Assembly (NCBI GenBank): GCA_017454525.1
Contig: JAFTCT010000004.1
Location: forward strand, 1-41,719
Reading direction: 5' to 3'
DNA: 41,719 nucleotides
From: Clostridia bacterium
GTDB taxonomy: Bacteria; Bacillota; Clostridia; Oscillospirales; CAG-272
Made by a program: the position numbers and the translations under genes. Shown here in pieces: positions 15,176-22,039 of this stretch; the first letter of the stretch is position 1; every line of letters begins with the position of its first letter. The notes beneath the pieces are model-generated. The model was not told where the DNA came from and did not search any database. It saw nothing but the letters and a program-made list of their open reading frames with translations.

Positions 15176-17557
15176 TCATTTCTTTGAAGTGATATAGGAC
15201 TTGATCTCGCCGATCCCGGTGTACTTTTTAAAGTTTCTGCCGTCGGTGACGACGAGGGTCGGCGCCTGCATGACGCCGAAGGACTTGGCGAGTTCCGGCT
15301 GCTCGGTCGCGAAGACCTTTTCATATCCGATCCCCGCCTTGTCGAGCATCGGCATCGCGATCTTGCAGTTCGGACAGGTCGGGGTGGCGAAGAGGATCGA
15401 ACGTTCGGTCCCCGCCGCCGCGGGCGCCGGCTTTTCCTCGGGCGCCGGAACGCTCTTGGCGGGCGCGCCGTGCTTCAGGATCGAGGTTTCGATCACGTAC
15501 TCCCTGCGGTCCTTGAATTCCTGCGTCTTGCCGGCGTTCCAGTTCTGCACCGGACGGTAGTACCCGGTGATACGTGAGTAGACCTCGGTCTTCCTGCCGC
15601 ATTTCGGGCAGGTGTACTGCTCGCCCGAGATATAGCCGTGGTCGCGGCAGATCGAATAGGTCGGGGAGAGGGTGTAATAGGGCAGCCGGTAGTTCTCGGC
15701 GATCTTGCGCACGAGGTTCGCCGCCGCTTTCCAGTCGCCGAGTTTCTCGCCCAAAAACGCGTGGAAGACGGTGCCGGAGGTGTAGAGGGTCTGCAGTTCG
15801 TCCTGCACGTCGAGCGCGTCGAAGATGTCGGAGGTGTAGGAGACCGGCAGGTGAGAGGAGTTGGTGTAGTAGGGGGTGTCGTCGCAGGATTTCGCCGCGG
15901 TGATGATGCCGGGGAAGCGCGCGACGTCGTGCTTTGCAAGACGGTAGGAGGTCGATTCGGCGGGGGTCGCCTCGAGGTTATAGAGGTCGCCGTATGCCTC
16001 CTGATAGTCGGACAGACGCTCGCGCATATGGTTGAGGACGTCCTTCGTGAACGCCTGCGCTTCCTCGTGCGTCAGATCCTTCTGCAGCCAGCAGGCGTTG
16101 AGGCACGCCTCGTTCATGCCGACAAGACCGATCGTCGAGAAGTGGTTGTCGAAGGTGCCGAGATAGTGTTTCGTGTAGGGATAGAGCCCCTCTTCGAGCA
16201 GTCTTGTGATGATCGTTCTCTTGACCTTCAGGGAGCGCGCGGCGATGTCCATCATCTTGTCTAACCGCCGGTAGAATTCCTCGGGCGTTTTGGAGAGGTA
16301 GGCGATGCGCGGCATATTGATCGTCACCACGCCCACGGAACCCGTCGATTCGCCGCTTCCGAAGAAGCCGCCCGATTTCTTGCGCAGTTCGCGCAGGTCG
16401 AGGCGCAGACGGCAGCACATACTGCGCACGTCGTTGGGCTCCATATCGCTGTTGATGTAGTTGGAGAAATAGGGCGTGCCGTATTTTGCGGTCATCTCAA
16501 AGAGCAGTTTGTTGTTTTCGGTCTCCGACCAGTCGAAATCCTTCGTGATCGAATAGGTGGGGATGGGGTACTGGAAGCCTCTGCCGTTGGCGTCGCCCTC
16601 GATCATGATCTCGATGAACGCCTTGTTGACCATGTCCATTTCCTTCTGGCAGTCGCCGTAGGTGAAATCGGCTTCCTTGCCGCCGATGATCGCCTTCTGG
16701 GGCGCCAGGTCCGCGGGGCAGACCCAGTCGAGGGTGATGTTCGAGAAGGGCGCCTGCGTGCCCCATCTCGACGGGGTGTTCACGCCGTAAATGAAGCTCT
16801 CGATGCACTTCTTGACCGTGTCGTAGTCAAGCTTGTCGTATTTGACGAAGGAGGCGAGATAGGTGTCGAAGGACGAGAACGCCTGCGCGCCCGCCCACTC
16901 GTTCTGCATGATCCCGAGGAAGTTGACCATCTGATTGCAGAGGGTCGCCAGATGCTTCGCGGGGGAGGAGGTGATCTTTCCGGGAATGCCGCCGAGGCCT
17001 TCCTTGATGAGCTGCCGCAGCGACCAGCCCGCGCAGTAGCCGGTGAGCATTGAGAGATCGTGCAGGTGGATGTCGGCGTTGCGGTGCGCGTTGGCGATCT
17101 CCTCGTCGTAGATCTCCGAGAGCCAGTAGTTGGCGGTGATGGCGCCCGAGTTCGAGAGGATCAGTCCGCCCACCGAATAGGTGACGGTCGAATTCTCCTT
17201 GACGCGCCAGTCGATGCTCTTGACGTAACTGTCGACGACGTCCTTGTAGTCAAGGATCGTCGATTTCATATTGCGGATCTTTTCTCTCTGCTTTCTGTAG
17301 AGGATGTACGCCTTCGCCACGTCCTCGTAACCCGCTTTGCCCAGCACCCGCTCGACGCTGTCCTGGATCTCCTCGACGCCGATCTGACCGTTCTTGATCT
17401 TGGGCGCGTAGTCCGCCGTGACCTTCAGGGCGATCATATCGATGATGTCGTCGTTATACTCTTTCTCTGTTGCGTCAAACGCCTTCTTGATCGCCGCCGA
17501 GATCTTCGAGATGTCAAAAGCGGCGACTTTCCCGTCCCTTTTTACTACCTGATACAT
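15176..17557 (-). CDS. nrdD: Anaerobic ribonucleoside-triphosphate reductase with fused C-terminal redoxin domain
   Basis: This 793-residue glycyl-radical enzyme reduces ribonucleotides to deoxyribonucleotides without oxygen. Residues 3-95 form an ATP-cone regulatory domain (VVKRDGKVAAFD). The catalytic barrel follows, with finger-loop cysteines in RSMCCRL and the strand SVGVVTINMPRIAYL. Near residues 637-653 a putative zinc site has C637, H640, C650 and C653. The radical glycine is G676 in NWNAGKTQEF. After a Pro/Ala-rich linker, residues 718-793 form a thioredoxin-fold domain with C728-P-N-C731 and a cis-Pro loop QAPT (P766). Most NrdD proteins lack this last domain. It is preceded by GGAGAAGATC and regulated by NrdR-like boxes upstream. 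NrdG is encoded just upstream and TrxB just downstream. Confidence 0.93.
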   Translation of the reverse strand: MYQVVKRDGKVAAFDISKISAAIKKAFDATEKEYNDDIIDMIALKVTADYAPKIKNGQIGVEEIQDSVERVLGKAGYEDVAKAYILYRKQREKIRNMKSTILDYKDVVDSYVKSIDWRVKENSTVTYSVGGLILSNSGAITANYWLSEIYDEEIANAHRNADIHLHDLSMLTGYCAGWSLRQLIKEGLGGIPGKITSSPAKHLATLCNQMVNFLGIMQNEWAGAQAFSSFDTYLASFVKYDKLDYDTVKKCIESFIYGVNTPSRWGTQAPFSNITLDWVCPADLAPQKAIIGGKEADFTYGDCQKEMDMVNKAFIEIMIEGDANGRGFQYPIPTYSITKDFDWSETENNKLLFEMTAKYGTPYFSNYINSDMEPNDVRSMCCRLRLDLRELRKKSGGFFGSGESTGSVGVVTINMPRIAYLSKTPEEFYRRLDKMMDIAARSLKVKRTIITRLLEEGLYPYTKHYLGTFDNHFSTIGLVGMNEACLNACWLQKDLTHEEAQAFTKDVLNHMRERLSDYQEAYGDLYNLEATPAESTSYRLAKHDVARFPGIITAAKSCDDTPYYTNSSHLPVSYTSDIFDALDVQDELQTLYTSGTVFHAFLGEKLGDWKAAANLVRKIAENYRLPYYTLSPTYSICRDHGYISGEQYTCPKCGRKTEVYSRITGYYRPVQNWNAGKTQEFKDRREYVIETSILKHGAPAKSVPAPEEKPAPAAAGTERSILFATPTCPNCKIAMPMLDKAGIGYEKVFATEQPELAKSFGVMQAPTLVVTDGRNFKKYTGIGEIKSYITSKK

Positions 17558-17595
17558 GATCTTCTCCGTTCTTTTCTGTCGTTTACCGTTTGAAA

Positions 17596-17688
17596 GGACT
17601 GCTTATCCGTAAAACGAACAAGGCAGTCCCGTGAATGCTGTTTTTGGGCGTCGGAAAACGTCGGATCCCGTCGGTATCCCGTCCCGAA
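17596..17688 (-). promoter_or_regulatory. nrdD leader with hairpin and 10-base repeats
   Basis: Between the predicted nrdD promoter and its ATG lies a leader of about 130 bases. A seven-pair stem (GGACTGC at 17596-17602 with GCAGTCC at 17623-17629) is seen. Next to it, on the + strand, CGTCGG recurs with exact 10-base spacing (from about 17649, 17659 and 17669), giving three to four imperfect decamers up to 17688. The spacing equals one helical turn. No known riboswitch pattern is recognised. Confidence 0.35.
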
Positions 17689-17697
17689 GCCTTGATC

Positions 17698-17726
17698 ATT
17701 GTAACAGATTTCTTTCCTCTTGTCAA
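17698..17726 (-). promoter_or_regulatory. Sigma-A type promoter of nrdD
   Basis: On the - strand, TTGACA (17726-17721) is followed after exactly 17 bases by TACAAT (17703-17698). This is near-consensus for the housekeeping sigma factor. It would start transcription near 17691, leaving a leader of about 130 bases. The NrdR-like boxes lie immediately upstream, so nrdD can be expressed apart from nrdG. Confidence 0.75.
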
Positions 17727-17735
17727 GGGGGCAAA

Positions 17736-17783
17736 ACACAATATTTTGTATTTTTTTAGGGGATGAACCACAATATCTTGTGG
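17736..17783 (-). promoter_or_regulatory. Tandem NrdR-box-like operators
   Basis: Two 16-base palindromic sites, ACACAATATTTTGTAT (17736-17751) and CCACAATATCTTGTGG (17768-17783), each closely match the NrdR-box consensus ACACWATATATWGTGT. Their starts are 32 bases apart, the three-helical-turn spacing known for paired NrdR boxes. They sit between the nrdG stop codon and the nrdD -35 element. NrdR is the ATP/dATP-sensing repressor of ribonucleotide reductase genes. Its own gene is not in this window. Confidence 0.82.
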
Positions 17784-18476
17784 TCACACCCCCCGTAAAA
17801 TCACCTGTTTCGCATACCCTTGAAGCACCTTGCACAAGTTTTGAAGTTCAATTTCGTCATATCCCACAATCCCGCTTCCGAGGATGTTTCCCGAGTCCTT
17901 GAACGCCTGCAGATACCAGTATTCCGCCCCCCGGATGAGTTCGCCCGCCTCGCGCAGCGACTGCTCGGTGTGAAAGGTCTTCGAGACGGTCGTGCGGAAT
18001 TCATAGGGAGTCTCTCCGCTCTTTAAGACCTCGATGCTCGAGAGGACCGGGCTGATATCGAACGGCTCGATCCCCACGGTTTTTCCGTAGAGCGCGGGGC
18101 TGTTCTTGATATCCATCGCGACGTAATCGAACAGTCCGTCCTTCGTGAGCGCGTAGAGCTTGTCGGGAAAGCAGCCGTTTGTGTCGAGTTTCACCCTGTA
18201 TCCGAGATCCCGTATTTTCTTTACGAATTCCGGTATCCCGTCCTGCAGAAGCGGCTCTCCGCCGGTGATCGTCACGGCGTCCAGCCGCCCTTTGCGCTGC
18301 TCTAAAAACCACAGGACGTCCTCTTCCTCGATACGCCCGCCGCCGTCTCCGCCGGTCACCAGCACGGCGTTGTGACAGAAGGGGCAGCGCAGGTTGCAGC
18401 CGGGCGTGAAGAGGGTCGCGCAGAGCAGTCCCGGATAATCGACCATGGACGTTTTCTGTATGCCTTTGATGATCAT
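17784..18476 (-). CDS. nrdG: Anaerobic ribonucleotide reductase activating protein (radical SAM)
   Basis: The 230-residue radical-SAM enzyme generates the glycyl radical on NrdD. The [4Fe-4S] motif is C27-x3-C31-x2-C34 in GCNLRCPFCHN. It is followed by TITGGEPLLQ, the glycine-rich SAM-binding motif, and VKLDTNGCFP. The opening IKGIQKTSMVDYPG is typical of the longer NrdG2-like form (TIGR02495-like), not the short 155-residue E. coli form. Its start overlaps the stop of the C_GCAxxG_C_C gene by four bases, so it belongs to the operon beginning at the QueG-like gene, while nrdD downstream has its own promoter. Confidence 0.9.
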   Translation of the reverse strand: MIIKGIQKTSMVDYPGLLCATLFTPGCNLRCPFCHNAVLVTGGDGGGRIEEEDVLWFLEQRKGRLDAVTITGGEPLLQDGIPEFVKKIRDLGYRVKLDTNGCFPDKLYALTKDGLFDYVAMDIKNSPALYGKTVGIEPFDISPVLSSIEVLKSGETPYEFRTTVSKTFHTEQSLREAGELIRGAEYWYLQAFKDSGNILGSGIVGYDEIELQNLCKVLQGYAKQVILRGV

Positions 18477-18967
18477 TGCTCGTTACCTCCGTTGACGGGA
18501 TGATTTACGATGTATTCGCCGAGGATGCGCGCCGAGAGGGCGACGCTGACAACGCAGGTCTTTCTCTTTTTATAGAACGCGGGATCGCGCGCTTCGGGCG
18601 CGCCGCCGGGGTTCGGATCCACGCCGCCCGCCGCCAGCAGTTCGGCGCAGACGACAGAACCGCGTTCTTTCTTAAATCGGTCGGCGATCTCGCGTACGCG
18701 CGCGTACAATTCGGCTTTTTTGCCGTTGTCGCCGGGTTCGTAGCGTCCGTACAGATACCCCAGGACCATGAAAGCGCCCGACAGGGTGCCGCAGATCATC
18801 CGCATCCGTCCGATCCCGCCGCCGAAGGACGAGGAGAGGGCGAACGCCGCGCGGTCGTCAAGGCAAAGAAGGTCGGCGTAAGCGCAGAACACCGCCTGAG
18901 AACAGTTGTATCCTCCCAAAAAGAGGGCGAGCGCCTTCTCCGCGCGCGCTTCGGGATCGATTTTCAT
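18473..18967 (-). CDS. C_GCAxxG_C_C family putative redox protein
   Basis: The 164-residue protein matches the C_GCAxxG_C_C family of putative redox-active proteins. The characteristic stretch is NCSQAVF, then SSFGGGIGRMRMICGTLSGAFMVLG. Cysteines are at 22, 28, 35, 59, 107 and 138. The family is common in anaerobes and thought to be redox-active or metal-binding, but no reaction is established. The N-terminal signature here has GRMRMICG. It lies between the QueG-like gene and nrdG, overlapping both by four bases, so it is translated with the RNR activase. A redox link to that system is inference from position only. Confidence 0.78.
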   Translation of the reverse strand: MKIDPEARAEKALALFLGGYNCSQAVFCAYADLLCLDDRAAFALSSSFGGGIGRMRMICGTLSGAFMVLGYLYGRYEPGDNGKKAELYARVREIADRFKKERGSVVCAELLAAGGVDPNPGGAPEARDPAFYKKRKTCVVSVALSARILGEYIVNHPVNGGNEQ

Positions 18968-19791
18968 ACCTTTTTTTCCTCTTTTTTCGCGTCTTCAAAA
19001 AGCGCGAGATTGCGCAGAAGCGGCTGTCTGCCGCGCCAGCCGAATGCGCGGGCGCGCAGTTCCTTCCTGCTCATCGCGTCCAGGCGCGCTTTCGTTAATA
19101 CCGCGACGCGGTCTTCGTAAAAGAAGGGAAGCGGCGAGGCTTCGGCGTTCCTGTTGAGCGGACATACGGTCTGACAGAGGTCGCAGCCCCAGACCAGACC
19201 GGTTTTCAGGACCGCTTCCTTCTCCTTTCCGGTCAGTTCACCCTTTTTCTGACTGTAGCCGGACGCGCAGTCCTCGAAGTGCGTCGGGCAGGCGCTTTTG
19301 CAGGCGCCGCAGTGCAGGCATCCCGCGGGGGAGGACGTTCCGGCGGCGCCCAGAAGCGCAGGATCGGCGTCGGTGATCACCTCGCCCAAAAAGGCGAAGG
19401 AGCCGTAGCGCTTTGTGATCAGCAGGCCGTTGTCGCCGAGGACGCCCAGACCTGCCGAGGCGAAGGTCCGGCGCTCGTCGAACGGCGAACGGTCGCCGAA
19501 TCCCGCAAAGGAGGCGCCGGGCAGAAGCGATTGCAAAAAATCTGCCAGTTCTCCGTTCGTTTTCCGGATGAGGAGGTGATAATCGCCGCTTTGCGCGTAG
19601 AGCGAGATATTGTGCTCCTCCGTTCTGCCGGTCAGGTAGGGCAGGACGTAGAGGATTGCCGTGCGCGCGCCGGGCGCTTCCTTTTCAAGCAGCGCCGCGT
19701 CGGTCACAATGCAGTCTGAAAGGGGCAGAACGGCGTGCAGAAAGATCCGCCGCTCTTCGAAAAAACCGTCGAGCCGGTCTTTGAGATCCAA
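18964..19791 (-). CDS. Short QueG-like double [4Fe-4S] protein
   Basis: The 275-residue protein resembles epoxyqueuosine reductase QueG. It has YAQSGDYHLLIRK, then GDRSPFDERRTFASAGLGVLGDNGLLI, matching the region with the catalytic Asp. Two ferredoxin clusters follow, CLHCGACKSACP with a further Cys, and CDLCQTVCP. QueG proteins of about 380 residues also have a C-terminal HEAT-like region; here only about 50 residues follow the clusters, so tRNA-modifying activity is uncertain. I chose the TTG at 19791 because AAAGGAGG lies eight bases upstream and the family fold starts there. An ATG at 19911 would overlap the divergent promoter. It is the first gene of an operon with the C_GCAxxG_C_C gene and nrdG. 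Confidence 0.75.
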   Translation of the reverse strand: MDLKDRLDGFFEERRIFLHAVLPLSDCIVTDAALLEKEAPGARTAILYVLPYLTGRTEEHNISLYAQSGDYHLLIRKTNGELADFLQSLLPGASFAGFGDRSPFDERRTFASAGLGVLGDNGLLITKRYGSFAFLGEVITDADPALLGAAGTSSPAGCLHCGACKSACPTHFEDCASGYSQKKGELTGKEKEAVLKTGLVWGCDLCQTVCPLNRNAEASPLPFFYEDRVAVLTKARLDAMSRKELRARAFGWRGRQPLLRNLALFEDAKKEEKKV

Positions 19792-19830
19792 TCCGTTCCC
19801 TCCTTTCCCTTGCGCGAAGTTTCTGACGCT

Positions 19831-19859
19831 ATCATAGCACACCCGACGGTAAAATGCAA
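19831..19859 (-). promoter_or_regulatory. Promoter of the QueG-like/nrdG operon
   Basis: On the - strand, TTGCAT (19859-19854) and TATGAT (19836-19831) are separated by 17 bases. Transcription would start near 19824, about 33 bases before the TTG start codon. It lies back to back with the promoter of the topoisomerase gene. Confidence 0.65.
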
Positions 19860-19892
19860 GGTCGAAGAGCAAAAAATATCTTTTCGACCGGG

Positions 19893-19921
19893 TTGACAAA
19901 TATGCCGTCAACAGGTATAAT
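19893..19921 (+). promoter_or_regulatory. Consensus sigma-A promoter of the topoisomerase-like gene
   Basis: TTGACA at 19893-19898 and TATAAT at 19916-19921 are both perfect and separated by 17 bases. Transcription would start near 19928, about 50 bases before the ATG. It is the strongest promoter I see in the window and may drive the + strand genes through addA. Confidence 0.85.
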
Positions 19922-19978
19922 ATATTTGTAAGAATATGGTTTTTTCATAATATCGAGAAAGAAAGTGACAGGATCGAA

Positions 19979-21985
19979 ATGGCGGAAGTAAAGGATTTAA
20001 AAAAAGAAGAATACGGCAATCAGAGTATCAAGCAGCTCAAGGGCGCGGACAGAGTGCGCAAGCGCCCGGCGGTCATCTTCGGCTCGGACGGGCTGGAGGG
20101 CTGCGAACACGCGGTGTTCGAGATCGTTTCCAACTCGGTGGACGAGGCGCGCGAGGGGTACGGCAGCACGATCACCGTGACCCGCTTCGCCGACCGCTCG
20201 ATCGAGGTCGAGGACGACGGCAGAGGCGTGCCGATGGGCTGGAACGAGAAGGAGAAGCGGTTCAACTGGGACCTTATTTTCTGTGAGCTCTACGCCGGAG
20301 GCAAATATGAGAACAACAGCGAGGGCGGCAACTACGGCTTCGCCCTCGGTTTAAACGGTCTGGGCGCCTGCGCCACGCAGTACGCGTCCGAATATATGGA
20401 AGTACGCTCCTACTCGGGCGGCGAGCTTTCGGAGATGCATTTCAAAAAGGGCAAGCCCTCGGGCAAATTGAAGGTCACGCCCCTGATGCCGCGCGACAAG
20501 AAGCACGGCACCGTCATCCGCTGGCTGCCGGACCTCGAGGTCTTCACCGACGTCGATATCCCCGCGGAATACTACGTCGAGACTCTCAAGCGGCAGGCGG
20601 TGGTCAACAGCGGCGTGCATTTCGTTTTCAGAAACGAAAACGAAAAAGGGAAGTTCGACGTTCAGGACTTCTGTTACGAGCGCGGCATCGTCGAGCGCGT
20701 TTCCGAACTCGCGGGCGATACGGCGCTGACCGAGCCCACCTTCTTCAAGACCGAAACGTCGGGGCGCGACCGCGCGGATATGGACGACTACAAGCTGAAA
20801 ATGGAGATGTCCTTCTGCGTTTCAAACCGCGAGCACGCGATCGAGTATTACCATAACTCAAGCTGGCTCGAGCACGGCGGCTCGCCCGAAAAGGCGACGA
20901 AGAGCGCCTTCGTGTCGGCGCTGGACAAGTATCTGCGTCAGCAGAACAAGTACAAGAAGGGCGAGGCGAAGGTGACCTTCGCCGATATTTCCGACTGTCT
21001 GATCCTCGTCGTCAACAGTTTCTCCACGCAGACCTCCTATGAGAATCAGACCAAGAAATCGATCACCAACTCTTTCATCGCCGAGGCGATGACCGAATGG
21101 TTCAAAAAGACCCTCGAGATCTATTTCATCGAGCGGCCGATGGAGGCGGAAAAGATCGCGGCACAGGTGCTGCTCAACAAGCGCAGCCGCGAGAGCGCCG
21201 AGCAGACGCGGCTCGACATCCGCAAGAAGCTGTCGGGCAATATGATGGACGTCGCCTCGCGCGTGGACAAGTTCGTGGGGTGCCGCAGCAAGGATCCCGA
21301 AAAGAGGGAAGTGTATATCGTCGAGGGCGACAGCGCGATGTCCTCCTGCAAGCTCGCGCGCAACGCCGAGTTCCAGGCGATCTTTCCGGTGCGCGGCAAG
21401 ACGCTGAACTGCATGAAGACCACCTACGAAAAGATCTTCAAGAGCGAAGTGGTCGTCAATCTGTTGAAGGTGATCGGCTGCGGAGTCGAGCTGTCGGGCA
21501 AGGTCAAGGGCGATCTCGCGCCCTTTGACCGCGCGTCGCTGAAGTGGAGTAAGATCATCATCTGTACCGACGCCGACGAGGACGGCTTCCAGATCCGCAC
21601 GCTGCTGCTCACGGTCTTCTACCGTCTGCTTCCGACGCTCATAGAGATGGGCAAGGTGCATATCGCCGAAACGCCGCTCTACGAGATCACCGTCGGAGAG
21701 GACACTTATTTCGCCTACGACGAGCGCGAAAAGGAAGAGATTTTAGGAAAACTCAATAACAAAAAGTATATGCTTCAGCGCTCGAAGGGTCTGGGTGAGA
21801 ACACCGCCGAGATGATGTCCAAAACGACGATGAATCCCGCGACCAGGCGCCTCATCCGCGTCTCTCCCGCGGACGCCGCGGCGACCGCGGCGATCTTTGA
21901 GACGCTGCTCGGCGACGACCTGGAGGGCAGAAAGAAATTCATTGCCGAAAACGGCTTCCGTTACGCAAAGGACGCCGACGTCTGA
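19979..21985 (+). CDS. Divergent type IIA DNA topoisomerase B subunit (GyrB/ParE-like)
   Basis: The 668-residue protein has the layout of GyrB/ParE: a GHKL ATPase domain (EIVSNSVDEARE with E48, N52, D55; DDGRGVPMG), a transducer domain, and a TOPRIM domain with EGDSA (E449) and DADEDG (531-536), ending in QRSKGLGENTAEMM. It departs from housekeeping GyrB in conserved places: EGDSAMSSCKLARNAEF instead of EGDSAGGSAKQGRD, and YGFALGLNGLG instead of the usual SGGLHGVG lid. It therefore looks like the second, clostridial-type B-subunit clade. Its A-subunit gene is not next to it; addB follows. ATP-dependent DNA strand passage is the expected role, given a partner elsewhere. AGGA at 19969-19972 supports the ATG at 19979. 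Confidence 0.83.
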   Translation: MAEVKDLKKEEYGNQSIKQLKGADRVRKRPAVIFGSDGLEGCEHAVFEIVSNSVDEAREGYGSTITVTRFADRSIEVEDDGRGVPMGWNEKEKRFNWDLIFCELYAGGKYENNSEGGNYGFALGLNGLGACATQYASEYMEVRSYSGGELSEMHFKKGKPSGKLKVTPLMPRDKKHGTVIRWLPDLEVFTDVDIPAEYYVETLKRQAVVNSGVHFVFRNENEKGKFDVQDFCYERGIVERVSELAGDTALTEPTFFKTETSGRDRADMDDYKLKMEMSFCVSNREHAIEYYHNSSWLEHGGSPEKATKSAFVSALDKYLRQQNKYKKGEAKVTFADISDCLILVVNSFSTQTSYENQTKKSITNSFIAEAMTEWFKKTLEIYFIERPMEAEKIAAQVLLNKRSRESAEQTRLDIRKKLSGNMMDVASRVDKFVGCRSKDPEKREVYIVEGDSAMSSCKLARNAEFQAIFPVRGKTLNCMKTTYEKIFKSEVVVNLLKVIGCGVELSGKVKGDLAPFDRASLKWSKIIICTDADEDGFQIRTLLLTVFYRLLPTLIEMGKVHIAETPLYEITVGEDTYFAYDEREKEEILGKLNNKKYMLQRSKGLGENTAEMMSKTTMNPATRRLIRVSPADAAATAAIFETLLGDDLEGRKKFIAENGFRYAKDADV

Positions 21986-22039
21986 AGAATACCGTTCCGT
22001 TTTCCGCTGACGGCGAACGGACGGTGAAATGGAGGATCC

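Noticed and set aside
17558..17697. Cobalamin or other known riboswitch in the nrdD leader
   Set aside because: The leader is too short and lacks a B12-box or other conserved core. Class III reductase does not use cobalamin.
19792..19911. ATG start at 19911 for the QueG-like gene
   Set aside because: It would place the coding region over both divergent promoters and add 40 residues with no family similarity. The TTG at 19791 has a strong AAAGGAGG.
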